From: Streptomyces plumbidurans
GTDB taxonomy: Bacteria > Actinomycetota > Actinomycetes > Streptomycetales > Streptomycetaceae
Reading direction: 5' to 3'
NCBI RefSeq assembly: GCF_019857225.1
Contig: NZ_JAFJSY010000001.1
Span: 248,001 to 312,000, forward strand
DNA length: 64,000 nt
Shown: one piece after another, positions 34,238-43,017 of the stretch
Layout: every line of letters starts with the position of its first letter
Numbering within the stretch: position 1 is the first letter of the stretch
Translations under genes and position numbers: made by a program
The notes under the pieces: generated by a model
Database searches by the model: none
Told to the model about the DNA's origin: nothing
The model's input: only the letters and a program-made list of their open reading frames with translations

Positions 34238-34596
34238 CGCTCTTCTACGAGTCGCACGAAGTCCCGTTCGTTGCGCTCGGCGCGCCGTACGTACCACAGG
34301 GCGAGCAGGACGAGCGGGGCGTAGAGGCAGAAGCCGAGGACCGCCCATTCCAGGCGGCGGGCGTCCGGCATCGCCGCGAACACCAGTGGCAGCGGGCCGA
34401 TGAGCAGCACGAGGAACGCGAACACCGCGAGGCCCGCGCGCAGTTGGCTGCGCATGAGGGAGCGGACGTAGGTGTGGCCGAGGGTGGTCTGCTCGTCGAT
34501 CTCGGTGCGCGGGCGGTAGTAGCCGGAGGCCCGGCGGGCGCGGCGGGCCGGGCCGGTGACGACGACGCGGCGCTCGGCGGGGTCCTGGCCCGGCAC
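34234..34596 (-). CDS. Small membrane partner of the symporter (DUF485-like position)
   Basis: The 120-aa product has a basic N terminus with a YYRPRTEIDEQTTLGHTYVRSLMRSQLR amphipathic segment and two membrane helices (LAVFAFLVLLIGPLPLVFA, WAVLGFCLYAPLVLLALWY). It sits before an ActP-like symporter, the place usually held by DUF485 proteins. It overlaps the symporter start by 4 bp, so it is probably an accessory subunit. Confidence 0.8.
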   Translation of the reverse strand: MPGQDPAERRVVVTGPARRARRASGYYRPRTEIDEQTTLGHTYVRSLMRSQLRAGLAVFAFLVLLIGPLPLVFAAMPDARRLEWAVLGFCLYAPLVLLALWYVRRAERNERDFVRLVEER

Positions 34597-34598
34597 GG

Positions 34599-35348
34599 CT
34601 AGGGCCTCCTCATCAGCAGGTCCCGCAGCTCGCGGGCGTGCCGGCGGCTGACCTGGAGCTCCTCGCCGCCGACCAGGACGCTCACCGTGCCCGCGTCCAG
34701 GCGCAGTTCGCCGACATGGCGCAGGGCGACGAGGTGGCGGCGGTGGATGCGCACGAAGCCGCGGGAGCTCCAGCGCTCCTCCAGGGTGGACAGGGGGATG
34801 CGGACGAGATGACTGCCTCGGTCGGTGTGCAGCCGGGCGTAGTCGCCCTGCGCCTCGACATGGGTGATGGCGTCGACGGCGACGAAGCGGGTCACACCGC
34901 CGAGTTCGACGGGGATGTGGTCGGGGTCGGGTTCGTGCACCGGGATGCGGGGGGCGGCGCCGGTGAGTTCGGCGGCCCGGCGCACCGCCTCGGCGAGCCG
35001 CTCCTTGCGCACGGGTTTGAGGACGTAGTCGACGGCCTTGAGGTCGAAGGCCTGTACGGCGAAGTCCTCGTGCGCGGTGACGAACACGACCAGCGGCGGC
35101 TGGGCGAACCCGGTCAACAGCCGCGCCAGATCAAGCCCGTCGAGGCCCGGCATGTGGATGTCGAGAAAGACGACGTCGATGGCCTCGGGACCGCCCGGCC
35201 CCGACTCCAGCGCCCGGTTGATGCGACGCAGCGCCTCGGTCGCGTCACCGGCGCCCTCCACGCTGCCGATGCGGGGGTCGGCGTTCAGCAAGAAGAGCAG
35301 TTCCGCCAGCGAGGGGCGTTCGTCGTCGACGGCGAGGGCGCGCAACAT
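34599..35348 (-). CDS. LytTR-family response regulator
   Basis: The 249-aa product has a receiver domain (Asp8/Asp9, phosphoacceptor Asp63 in VVFLDIHMPGLDG, VFVTAHEDFAVQAFDLKAVDYVLKP) and a C-terminal LytTR DNA-binding domain (RFVAVDAITHVEAQGDYARLH, FVRIHRRHLVAL). It is the first gene of a four-gene unit ending with its cognate LytS kinase. This resembles enteric systems in which a LytS/LytT pair induces a pyruvate or peptide transporter. Confidence 0.93.
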   Translation of the reverse strand: MLRALAVDDERPSLAELLFLLNADPRIGSVEGAGDATEALRRINRALESGPGGPEAIDVVFLDIHMPGLDGLDLARLLTGFAQPPLVVFVTAHEDFAVQAFDLKAVDYVLKPVRKERLAEAVRRAAELTGAAPRIPVHEPDPDHIPVELGGVTRFVAVDAITHVEAQGDYARLHTDRGSHLVRIPLSTLEERWSSRGFVRIHRRHLVALRHVGELRLDAGTVSVLVGGEELQVSRRHARELRDLLMRRP

Positions 35349-35425
35349 GACCCCGGAGTCTAGGTGTTATCAGGACGGCTGGACATGTGCCGGGTATGGA
35401 CGTTCTCGCTGGATACAGTGCGGGC

Positions 35426-35911
35426 ATGAACAGCAGGCTCGCGCCGTTCGACGAGACCGACCGGAAGATCGTCAACGCGCTGATGGTCAATGCCAGGACC
35501 AGCTTCGCCGAGATCGGCGCGGAGGTCGGGCTGTCGTCCACGGCGGTCAAGCGGCGCGTGGACCGGCTGCGCGAGACGGGTGTGATCACCGGGTTCACGG
35601 CGACGGTGGAGCCGTCCGCGCTCGGCTGGCGCACGGAGGCGTACGTCGAGGTGTACTGCGAGGGCGCTGCCCCGCCGCGGCGGCTGACGGAGGTGGTGCG
35701 CAACCACCCGGAGATCACGGCGGCGATGACCGTGACCGGCGGCGCGGACGCGCTGCTGCATGTGCGGGCGCGGGACGTGGAGCACTTCGAGGAGGTGCTG
35801 GAACGCATCCGCACCGAGCCGTTCATCCGCAAGACGATCAGCGTCATGGTGCTGTCGCATCTGCTCCCGGAAAGCCCCGAGGCGGGCGCCACCCAGGCCG
35901 CTCCCGAGTAG
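35426..35911 (+). CDS. Lrp/AsnC family regulator
   Basis: The 161-aa product begins MNSRLAPFDETDRKIVNAL, with an N-terminal winged HTH (SFAEIGAEVGLSSTAVKRRVDRLRETGVI) and a C-terminal RAM ligand domain (TAAMTVTGGADALLHVRARD). It precedes ddaH-rocD on the same strand, so arginine, citrulline or ornithine is a likely effector. ATG 35426 was chosen over an upstream in-frame start at 35387. Paired inverted repeats follow its stop. Confidence 0.93.
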   Translation: MNSRLAPFDETDRKIVNALMVNARTSFAEIGAEVGLSSTAVKRRVDRLRETGVITGFTATVEPSALGWRTEAYVEVYCEGAAPPRRLTEVVRNHPEITAAMTVTGGADALLHVRARDVEHFEEVLERIRTEPFIRKTISVMVLSHLLPESPEAGATQAAPE

Positions 35912-35934
35912 GCGTCCGAAAAAAAGGGACGAAT

Positions 35935-35981
35935 GCGCAGCAGCGCTGCGCGGAACCGGTCCAAGACGCAGCATTCCTGCG
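35935..35981. promoter_or_regulatory. Paired Lrp-like operators upstream of ddaH-rocD
   Basis: GCGCAGC-AGC-GCTGCGC (35935-35951) and CGCAG-CATTC-CTGCG (35967-35981) are both followed by C/GCGGA. Their centres are about 31 bp apart, three helical turns, as expected for an Lrp octamer binding phased sites. They lie in the 166-bp gap between the Lrp gene and ddaH. I saw no terminator in the gap. Confidence 0.6.
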
Positions 35982-36077
35982 CGGACACGCAATTCTCCTT
36001 CCTTGTCGCTCGTTGCGGTCACTTCCTACCTTGGTGTCAACCCGTAGTCGACACTCAGGAAGCGGAGGAACCCCTCT

Positions 36078-36902
36078 GTGCCCACCTCGCGTGTGCCGCG
36101 CCGGCGGCGCTTCCTCGTCTGCGAACCCAGACATTTCGCCGTGCAGTACGCGATCAACCCCTGGATGCGGCTCGACGCCCCGGTCGACGTCGATCTCGCC
36201 AGGGAGCAGTGGCAGGCCCTGATCGGCGCCTACCGCACCCACGGCCACACCGTGGACGCCGTGGATCCCGCCCCCGGCCTCCCGGACATGGTCTTCGCCG
36301 CGAACTCCGCGGTCGTCGTCGACGGCCGCGTCTTCGGCTCCCTCTTCCACGCGCCCGAACGGCGCCCCGAGTCCACCCACTACGACACCTGGTTCAAGTC
36401 GGCCGGCTTCGACGTGCACCGTCCCGAGTCCGTCTGCGAGGGCGAGGGCGACCTCGTCTGGACGGGCCGCTACGTCCTGGCCGGCACCGGATTCCGTACG
36501 ACCCGTGAGGCGCACCGCGAGGTGCAGGAGTTCTTCGGTCACCCGGTGATCAGCCTGACCCTGGTGGACCCGCGCTTCTACCACCTGGACACGGCGCTGT
36601 TCGTGCTGGACGACTCCGCCGACGGCAACAACATCGCGTACTACCCGGAGGCGTTCTCGCCGGGCAGCCGCGAGGTGCTGGCCCGGCTGTATCCGAACGC
36701 GGTGCTCGCCACCCTCGACGACGCACTGGCCTTCGGCCTCAACTCCGTCTCCGACGGCCGCAACGTCTTCATCGCGCCCCAGGCGGAGGCGCTCGCCTCC
36801 GCCCTCAACGACCGCGGCTACGTCCCCGTGCCCGTCGACCTGTCCGAGTTCCGCAAGGCAGGCGGCGGCATCAAGTGCTGCACTCAGGAGATCCGTTCAT
36901 GA
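36078..36902 (+). CDS. ddaH: Dimethylargininase (DDAH)
   Basis: The 274-aa product of the amidinotransferase fold has PDMVFAANSAVV, catalytic His169 in FYHLDTAL and the C-terminal nucleophile in GGIKCCTQE (Cys267). DDAH hydrolyses methylated arginines to citrulline and methylamines; related enzymes act on arginine. The GTG start at 36078 follows GCGGAGGAA. It overlaps rocD by 4 bp (ATGA). The pair would route arginine-like compounds or ornithine to glutamate. Confidence 0.9.
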   Translation: MPTSRVPRRRRFLVCEPRHFAVQYAINPWMRLDAPVDVDLAREQWQALIGAYRTHGHTVDAVDPAPGLPDMVFAANSAVVVDGRVFGSLFHAPERRPESTHYDTWFKSAGFDVHRPESVCEGEGDLVWTGRYVLAGTGFRTTREAHREVQEFFGHPVISLTLVDPRFYHLDTALFVLDDSADGNNIAYYPEAFSPGSREVLARLYPNAVLATLDDALAFGLNSVSDGRNVFIAPQAEALASALNDRGYVPVPVDLSEFRKAGGGIKCCTQEIRS

Positions 36903-38119
36903 CCGCACCCGTGACCGCCCGTTCGTCCGCCGACCTCATCCGTGCCGAGGAGCCGGTCCTGGCGCACAACTACCACCCGCTGCCCGTGGTGGTGGCCCGC
37001 GCGGAGGGCGCCTGGGTCGAGGACGTGGAGGGCCGCCGTTACCTGGACATGCTGGCGGGCTACTCGGCACTGAACTTCGGCCACCGCCACCCGGCGCTGA
37101 TCGAGGCCGCCCACCGCCAGCTGGACCGGCTCACGCTCACCTCGCGGGCCTTCCACAACGACAAGCTGGCCGAGTTCGCCGAGCGGCTGGCCGCGCTGAC
37201 CGGCCTGGACATGGTGCTGCCGATGAACACCGGCGCCGAGGCGGTCGAGTCCGGCATCAAGGTGGCCCGCAAGTGGGCCTACGAGGTCAAGGGGGTCCCG
37301 GCCGACCGGGCCACCATCGTGGTCGCCGCGGACAACTTCCACGGCCGTACGACGACGATCGTCAGCTTCTCCACGGACGAGACGGCGCGGGCGGGGTTCG
37401 GGCCGTTCACGCCGGGCTTCCGGATCGTGCCGTACAACGACCTGGCGGCGCTGGAGGCGGCGGTCGACGAGACCACGGCCGCCGTGCTCATCGAGCCCAT
37501 CCAGGGCGAGGCGGGTGTCGTCATCCCGGACGACGGCTATCTGACCGGGGTGCGCGAGGTGACCCGCCGCAAGGGCTGTCTGTTCATCGCGGACGAGATC
37601 CAGTCCGGGCTCGGCCGCACCGGCCGCACCCTCGCCGTCGAGCACGAGGGCGTCGTCCCGGACATGTTGCTGCTGGGCAAGGCACTGGGCGGCGGCATCG
37701 TCCCGGTCTCCGCGGTCGTCGCCCACCGCGACGTACTGGGCGTGCTGCGTCCGGGCGAACACGGCTCCACCTTCGGCGGCAACCCACTGGCCGCCGCGGT
37801 CGGCACGGCCGTGGTCGAACTCCTGGAAACGGGCGAGTTCCAGCGCCGCGCGGCCGAACTGGGCGCGACTCTGCGCGACGGCCTGGCGGCCCTGTCCGGC
37901 AAGGGCGTGACGACCTTCCGCGCCCGCGGCCTCTGGGCAGGCGTCGACATCGACCCCACCATCGGCACCGGCCGCGAAATCGGCGAACGCCTCCTCCACG
38001 AGGGCGTCCTGGTCAAGGACACCCACGGCTCCACCATCCGCCTGGCCCCACCCCTGACGATCACGGCGGAGGAGCTGCGGTCGGCGCTGGAGGCGCTGGG
38101 GAAGGTACTGGGGGCGTAA
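36899..38119 (+). CDS. rocD: Ornithine aminotransferase
   Basis: The 406-aa class III aminotransferase begins AEEPVLAHNYHPLPVVVARAEG and has PLP Lys261 (LLLGKALGGGIVP), the ADEIQSGLGRTG aspartate block and HGSTFGGNPLAAA. It converts ornithine and 2-oxoglutarate to glutamate semialdehyde and glutamate. It is co-translated with ddaH (CAGGAG inside the ddaH end is its ribosome site). The GC-rich spacer to the next gene (38120-38314) has a run of nine G and a GTGGT-AG-ACCAC inverted repeat at 38280-38291. Confidence 0.94.
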   Translation: MTAPVTARSSADLIRAEEPVLAHNYHPLPVVVARAEGAWVEDVEGRRYLDMLAGYSALNFGHRHPALIEAAHRQLDRLTLTSRAFHNDKLAEFAERLAALTGLDMVLPMNTGAEAVESGIKVARKWAYEVKGVPADRATIVVAADNFHGRTTTIVSFSTDETARAGFGPFTPGFRIVPYNDLAALEAAVDETTAAVLIEPIQGEAGVVIPDDGYLTGVREVTRRKGCLFIADEIQSGLGRTGRTLAVEHEGVVPDMLLLGKALGGGIVPVSAVVAHRDVLGVLRPGEHGSTFGGNPLAAAVGTAVVELLETGEFQRRAAELGATLRDGLAALSGKGVTTFRARGLWAGVDIDPTIGTGREIGERLLHEGVLVKDTHGSTIRLAPPLTITAEELRSALEALGKVLGA

Positions 38120-38314
38120 CTGGGCGGGGGGGGGCGGCGGTGCCCGTTTCGCCCCGCTCCCCCCGGCGACTGCACGCGGCCGACACCCCAAAGCCCCCCA
38201 CCCCAAGCCGTCCGCCAAAGGCACCCCCCCGGGGAGCCCCTCCCCCCAATGCACAAAGTGGTGAAGATTGGGGCAAGAGGTGGTAGACCACTCTCAGCGA
38301 CAGAGAGGTCGGCC

Positions 38315-40765
38315 GTGGGCACATACGAGGAGCAGGACGTCGCCCGGCGGCGGTTCGACGTGGCGGATGCCGTGCCCTTGTTGCTGGACGCGCAGGGTGC
38401 GGTGATCAGCTGGACACGCGATGCCCAGCGCCTGCTGCACTATGCCGCTTCCGAGGTGGTGGGTACGAGGGTGGCCGGGCTGCTGACCGCCGAGGACGCC
38501 GCGCGGGTTCCGGAGCTGGCCGAGCGCTGCCGCAGGGACGGCGGCTGGTCGGGGCTGCTGACCGTGCGGCGCAAGGGCGGCGGGCAGGTCAGGGTCATGG
38601 CGCGGGTCACTCCGGCCGCGGAGCCGGGCGGCTCCCCCCGCTGGCTGGTGCTGCTCTCCGACATGGCCGATGCGCGGGGCTGGGACATGAGCCGCGAGGT
38701 GCTGGAGCAGATGGTCACCGGCTCTCCCGTCGGCATAGCGATCGTGGACACGACCCTGCGCTGCGTGTGGTCGAACACCGCGCTGGAGCAGTTCGGCGGC
38801 GGCTCGCCCGCCGAGCGCCTGGGGCGGCGGGTCGGGGAGATCCAGCCCGGCCTGGACCCCGCGGGCATGGAGTCGCAGATGCGGCACGTACTGGAGACCG
38901 GGGAGCCGGTGTTCGGATACGAGCAGGTGGGCCATGTGCGCTCGGCGCCGCACCGGGAGACCGCGCACATGCTGTCGTTCACCCGGCTCGAGGACGAGCA
39001 GGGCCGTCCGATGGGCGTCTACTACACGGTCGTGGACATCACCGACCGGCACCGCGCGCGGCAGCGCCTCGCCCTGCTGGACCGGGCCGGTGAGCGCATC
39101 GGACGTTCCCTCGACATCGTGCAGACCGCGCAGGAACTGGCCGACGTAGCGGTGCCGGACTGCGCCGACTTCGTCTCCGTGGATCTGCTGGAGTCGGTGC
39201 TGCACGGCGCGGAACTCGCCTCCGGGCCGCTCAGTTCCAGCGAACTGGTGCCACTGCGCCGGTCCGGGCAGCAGTCGGTGAACCCGGGGGTCCCGGAGGC
39301 CGTCGTCCAGGTCGGCGGGGTGGCGCGGTATCTCGCCGGGTCACCGCCGATCCGCTGTCTGACCACGGGCACCTCCTGGCGCGAGGAGCGGCTCGACCCG
39401 CTCGCCACGACCTGGGCCACCGACATGACCGACGGCCGGGCGGCGACCTTCCTGGAGCTGGGCCTGCACTCGGTGATGATCGTGCCGATCCGCGCCCGGG
39501 GCGTCACGCTGGGCGTCACCACCTTCTTCCGGCGCCGCCGCCAGGAGCCGTTCGACGACGACGATCTGAGCCTGGCCGAGGACCTGGTCTCGCGGGCGGC
39601 GGTCTGCGTGGACAACGCCCGCCGCTACACCCGGGAGCGCGATGCCGCGCTGGTGCTGCAGCGCAGCCTGCTGCCCCGTCGGCTGCCCGAGCAGAACGCC
39701 GTGGACGTGGCCGCCTGCTACCGGCCGGCCGACGAGCTGACCGGACTCGGCGGCGACTGGTACGACCTCATCCCGCTGTCCGGCGCCCGGGTCGCCCTCG
39801 TCGTGGGCGAGGTCCCGGGCCACGGCATCGACGCCGCCGCGGCCATGGGCAGGCTGCGCACCGCCGTACGCACCCTCGCGGCGCTGGATCTGCCGCCGGA
39901 GGAGGTGCTCGCGCACCTGGACGACCTGGCGGCGCGGACCAGTCTCGAGGAGGGCGCCGCGGAGGACGACGACGTCCAGGTCTCCGGGTCCGCCTGCGTC
40001 TACGTCGTCTACGACCCCGTCGACGGCCAGTGCACGATGGCCGCCGCGGGCCACCCCGCCCCCGCCGTCGTTTTGCCCGACGGCACCGTCAGCTTCGTGG
40101 ACCTTCCGCAGGGGACACCGCTCGGCACCGGCGGGCCGCCCTTCGAGGCGGTGGAGCTGGCCCTCGCGGAGGGCAGCACCCTCGCGCTGCACACCGACGG
40201 GCTGCTGGCCCGCGAGGACCACGACTGGGCCGTGGACGCGGACCGGGAGCGGCTGCGCCGGGCCCTGGAGCTGGTCGAGCCCTCGCTGGACCTGCGCTGC
40301 CGTGCCGTGGTGGACGCCCTGGTCCCGGCCCGCCCGCACGACGACGTGGCCCTGCTGATGGCCCGCACCCGGCTCCTCGGCGCGGAGCAGGTCGCGGACT
40401 GGGACCTGCCCGCCGATCCGGCCGTGGTCGCCGACGCCCGCAAGGAGGCCGCGCGGCAGCTGGCCGCCTGGGACCTGGACGAACTGGCCTTCACCACCGA
40501 GCTCGTGGTCAGCGAGCTGGTCACCAACGCCATCCGGTACGCCTCGGGCCCCATCCGGCTGCGCCTGATCAAGGAGCGGGCGCTGATCTGCGAGGTGTCC
40601 GACGGCGGCGCCACCGCGCCTCATCTGCGCCATCCACGCGCCACCGACGAGGGCGGCCGCGGGCTGCTGCTGGTCTCCCAGTTCAGCCGGCGCTGGGGCA
40701 CCCGCTTCGTACCCGAGGGAAAGGTGATCTGGGCGGAGCAGTCCCTGGAGGAGTCTCCGGCCTGA
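38315..40765 (+). CDS. PAS-PAS-GAF-PP2C phosphatase with C-terminal HATPase
   Basis: The product (816 aa from GTG 38315, which follows AGAGAGG; an ATG at 38249 would add 22 residues) has two PAS domains (about 20-120 and 130-260), a GAF domain (about 290-450), a SpoIIE/PP2C domain (LQRSLLPRRLPEQNAVDVA...GGDWYDLIPL...GEVPGHGIDAAA...ALHTDGLLAR) and a C-terminal HATPase (ELVVSELVTNAIRYA, GRGLLLVSQFSRRWG). It can thus both dephosphorylate anti-anti-sigma factors and act as an anti-sigma kinase-like module, as in partner-switching of SigF/SigB-type sigma factors. Partners are not nearby. Confidence 0.93.
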   Translation: MGTYEEQDVARRRFDVADAVPLLLDAQGAVISWTRDAQRLLHYAASEVVGTRVAGLLTAEDAARVPELAERCRRDGGWSGLLTVRRKGGGQVRVMARVTPAAEPGGSPRWLVLLSDMADARGWDMSREVLEQMVTGSPVGIAIVDTTLRCVWSNTALEQFGGGSPAERLGRRVGEIQPGLDPAGMESQMRHVLETGEPVFGYEQVGHVRSAPHRETAHMLSFTRLEDEQGRPMGVYYTVVDITDRHRARQRLALLDRAGERIGRSLDIVQTAQELADVAVPDCADFVSVDLLESVLHGAELASGPLSSSELVPLRRSGQQSVNPGVPEAVVQVGGVARYLAGSPPIRCLTTGTSWREERLDPLATTWATDMTDGRAATFLELGLHSVMIVPIRARGVTLGVTTFFRRRRQEPFDDDDLSLAEDLVSRAAVCVDNARRYTRERDAALVLQRSLLPRRLPEQNAVDVAACYRPADELTGLGGDWYDLIPLSGARVALVVGEVPGHGIDAAAAMGRLRTAVRTLAALDLPPEEVLAHLDDLAARTSLEEGAAEDDDVQVSGSACVYVVYDPVDGQCTMAAAGHPAPAVVLPDGTVSFVDLPQGTPLGTGGPPFEAVELALAEGSTLALHTDGLLAREDHDWAVDADRERLRRALELVEPSLDLRCRAVVDALVPARPHDDVALLMARTRLLGAEQVADWDLPADPAVVADARKEAARQLAAWDLDELAFTTELVVSELVTNAIRYASGPIRLRLIKERALICEVSDGGATAPHLRHPRATDEGGRGLLLVSQFSRRWGTRFVPEGKVIWAEQSLEESPA

Positions 40766-40832
40766 CATCTCGGCCGCGCAGACCTCGCAGACCGTGTGAA
40801 AATGACGTGAGACCGGCGGTGAGGCGGTGGCC

Positions 40833-42062
40833 ATGGACGACGAGGCGATCGACTACGCGACGGTGTTCCAGAGCCTGCCCGCCATGGTGGCACTGCTGAC
40901 CCCCGAGCTGGTCTACGCCGACGCCAACGCCGAGTTCCTGAGGATGTCGGGGCGTACCCGCGAGGAGGTGGTGGGCCGCTATGTCTTCGACGTCTTCCCG
41001 GAGAACCCCGACGACTCGGCCCCCTCCGGCATGCGCAATCTCGCGGCCTCGCTGAAGCGGGTCCTGGAGACCGGCGAGCGCGACACCATGGCACTGCAGC
41101 GCTACGACGTCGAGGACCCGCGCCGCCCCGGCGAGTGGACCGAGCGCTACTGGAGCCCGGTCAACGCCCCGGTGCGCGGCCCGGACGGCGAGGTGGTGCT
41201 GGTGGTGCACCGCGTCGAGGAGGTCACCGAGCTGATCAAGGCCCGGGGCGCCCCGACCGGCAGCCGGGCCCGGGGTCTTGAGGCCGAGCTGTACACCCGC
41301 GCCCGCGAGCTGCAGGACCTCAACGAGCGGCTGCGGGAGGCGCATGCGCGCGAGCGCGAGGTGGCCATCGCCCTGCAGGAGGCGATGCTGCCCGCCCGCC
41401 GGCAGGTCGGCCACCACGACGCCGCGGTCCGCTACCGCCCGGCCGTCGGCGCGCTGAACGTGTGCGGGGACTGGTACGACGTGGTCGACCTGGTGGGCGG
41501 CAACCGCATCGGGGTGGCGGTGGGCGACGTGGTGGGCCACGGGCTGCGGGCCGCCGGGATCATGGGACAGCTGCGCAGCGCCCTGAGCGCGGCCTCCCGC
41601 GTCGCGGCGGGCCCGGCCGAGGCGCTGAACGTCCTGGGCCGGTACGCGCATGTGGTCGACGGCGCCGAGTCCGCCACCGCCGTCACGACCTTCATCGACT
41701 TCGACGAGCACACCATCACCTACAGCAGCGCGGGCCACCCGCCGCCGGTCCTCGTCCACGCCGACGGCCGTGTCGAGTTCCTCGACCAGGCCACCGACCC
41801 GCCGCTGGACGCCCAGTTCGACCCCGTACCGAGACCCCAGGCGAGCATCGGATACGCCGACGGCGCCATCCTCGTCCTCTACACCGACGGCCTGATCGAG
41901 CGCCGACGCGAGGACATCGACACCGGCCTGGCCCGGCTCGCCGAATCCCTGCGGCGGCACCGCGGCGAGGACCCCGAGACCCTCGCCGACTCGGTGCTGC
42001 TCGAACTGCTGCCCCCGGGTGGCGCCACCGACGACACCGCCCTTGTCATCGTGCAGTTGTGA
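40833..42062 (+). CDS. PAS-PP2C (SpoIIE-like) phosphatase
   Basis: The product (409 aa from ATG 40833, 8 nt after GAGG; GTG 40827 is possible) has an N-terminal PAS domain (VFQSLPAMVALLTPELVYADANAEFLRMSG), a coiled-coil signal helix (about 150-185, GLEAELYTRARELQDLNERLREAHAREREV) and a PP2C domain with GDWYDVVDL, VGDVVGHGLRAA and GYADGAILVLYTDGL. It lies 67 bp after a larger phosphatase-HATPase gene with no terminator visible, so the two may be co-expressed. A stress or light/redox signal at the PAS is likely but unspecified. Confidence 0.92.
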   Translation: MDDEAIDYATVFQSLPAMVALLTPELVYADANAEFLRMSGRTREEVVGRYVFDVFPENPDDSAPSGMRNLAASLKRVLETGERDTMALQRYDVEDPRRPGEWTERYWSPVNAPVRGPDGEVVLVVHRVEEVTELIKARGAPTGSRARGLEAELYTRARELQDLNERLREAHAREREVAIALQEAMLPARRQVGHHDAAVRYRPAVGALNVCGDWYDVVDLVGGNRIGVAVGDVVGHGLRAAGIMGQLRSALSAASRVAAGPAEALNVLGRYAHVVDGAESATAVTTFIDFDEHTITYSSAGHPPPVLVHADGRVEFLDQATDPPLDAQFDPVPRPQASIGYADGAILVLYTDGLIERRREDIDTGLARLAESLRRHRGEDPETLADSVLLELLPPGGATDDTALVIVQL

Positions 42063-42215
42063 GCCGGCAGGGGGTGCTCCAGGCGCGCAAGAGCCCGGCG
42101 TGCGCCGTGTTCCGGCGGACTGCGCCTGCACTTACACTGGCACCCCCACGACACGTCGGTTGACCTGCTGGAACGAGGCGGCACGGGCGATCCGCCGGAG
42201 CGAGGAGCGACCCCT

Positions 42216-42947
42216 TTGTTCTACTACGTGCTCAAATACGTGTTGTTGGGCCCCCTGCTGAGACTGGTCTTCCGGCCGCGTATCGAGGGCCTGGACAATG
42301 TGCCGGCGGAGGGTGCGGCCATCGTCGCCGGCAACCATCTGTCGTTCTCGGACCACTTCCTGATGCCGGCGATCCTCAAGCGCCGCATCACCTTCCTCGC
42401 GAAGAAGGAGTACTTCACCGGTCCCGGCATCAAGGGCCGCCTGACCGCGGCCTTCTTCCGCAGCGCCGGGCAGATCCCGGTCGACCGCACCGGCAAGGAG
42501 GCGGGCCAGGCGGCGATCCGCGAGGGTCTCGGCGTGCTGCGCAAGGACGAGCTGCTCGGCATCTACCCGGAGGGCACCCGCTCGCACGACGGCCGCCTCT
42601 ACAAAGGCAAGGTCGGGGTCGCGGTGATGGCGCTCAAGGCCCAGGTCCCGGTGATCCCCTGCGCGATGATCGGCACCTTCGAGGCGCAGCCGCCCGGCAA
42701 GGTCATCCCGAACCTCCACCCCGTGGTCATCCGCTTCGGCAAGCCCCTGGACTTCTCCCGCTACGCCGGCATGGAGAACGAGAAGGCGATCCTGCGCGCC
42801 ATCACCGACGAGATCATGTACGCGATCCTGACGCTGTCGGAGCAGGAGTACGTCGACCAGTACGCGGCGGTCGCGAAGGCCGAGCAGGCCGCGGCGGACG
42901 GCGCCGCCGAGAAGGAGCGCCGCTTCCGCCGGATGCCGCTGGGATAG
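42216..42947 (+). CDS. plsC: 1-acyl-sn-glycerol-3-phosphate acyltransferase
   Basis: The 243-aa product has acyltransferase motifs NHLSFSDHF (H-x4-D), GRLTAAFFRSAGQIPVDR, YPEGTRSHDGRLYKGKVGVA and VPVIPCAM. It begins with a membrane segment FYYVLKYVLLGPLLRLVF. The start is TTG 42216 after a clear GGAG; no ATG fits. It adds the second acyl chain in phosphatidate synthesis. A strong terminator follows. Confidence 0.92.
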   Translation: MFYYVLKYVLLGPLLRLVFRPRIEGLDNVPAEGAAIVAGNHLSFSDHFLMPAILKRRITFLAKKEYFTGPGIKGRLTAAFFRSAGQIPVDRTGKEAGQAAIREGLGVLRKDELLGIYPEGTRSHDGRLYKGKVGVAVMALKAQVPVIPCAMIGTFEAQPPGKVIPNLHPVVIRFGKPLDFSRYAGMENEKAILRAITDEIMYAILTLSEQEYVDQYAAVAKAEQAAADGAAEKERRFRRMPLG

Positions 42948-42962
42948 GACCCGTCGACACGA

Positions 42963-43000
42963 GTGAGGGGCGGCCCGGAATGCTCCGGGCCGCCCCTCAC
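42963..43000. terminator. Bidirectional hairpin terminator
   Basis: A perfect 17-bp stem (GTGAGGGGCGGCCCGGA with its complement) and an ATGC tetraloop lie between the convergent plsC and tripeptidyl aminopeptidase genes. No U-run follows, as is common in streptomycetes. Confidence 0.85.
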
Positions 43001-43017
43001 CGTCGTACGGCCGCCTG

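Noticed and set aside
38280..38291. GTGGT-AG-ACCAC inverted repeat considered as a DasR site
   Set aside because: The DasR consensus has TGGTCTAGACCA; here the two central bases needed for spacing are missing, so the half-sites are out of register.
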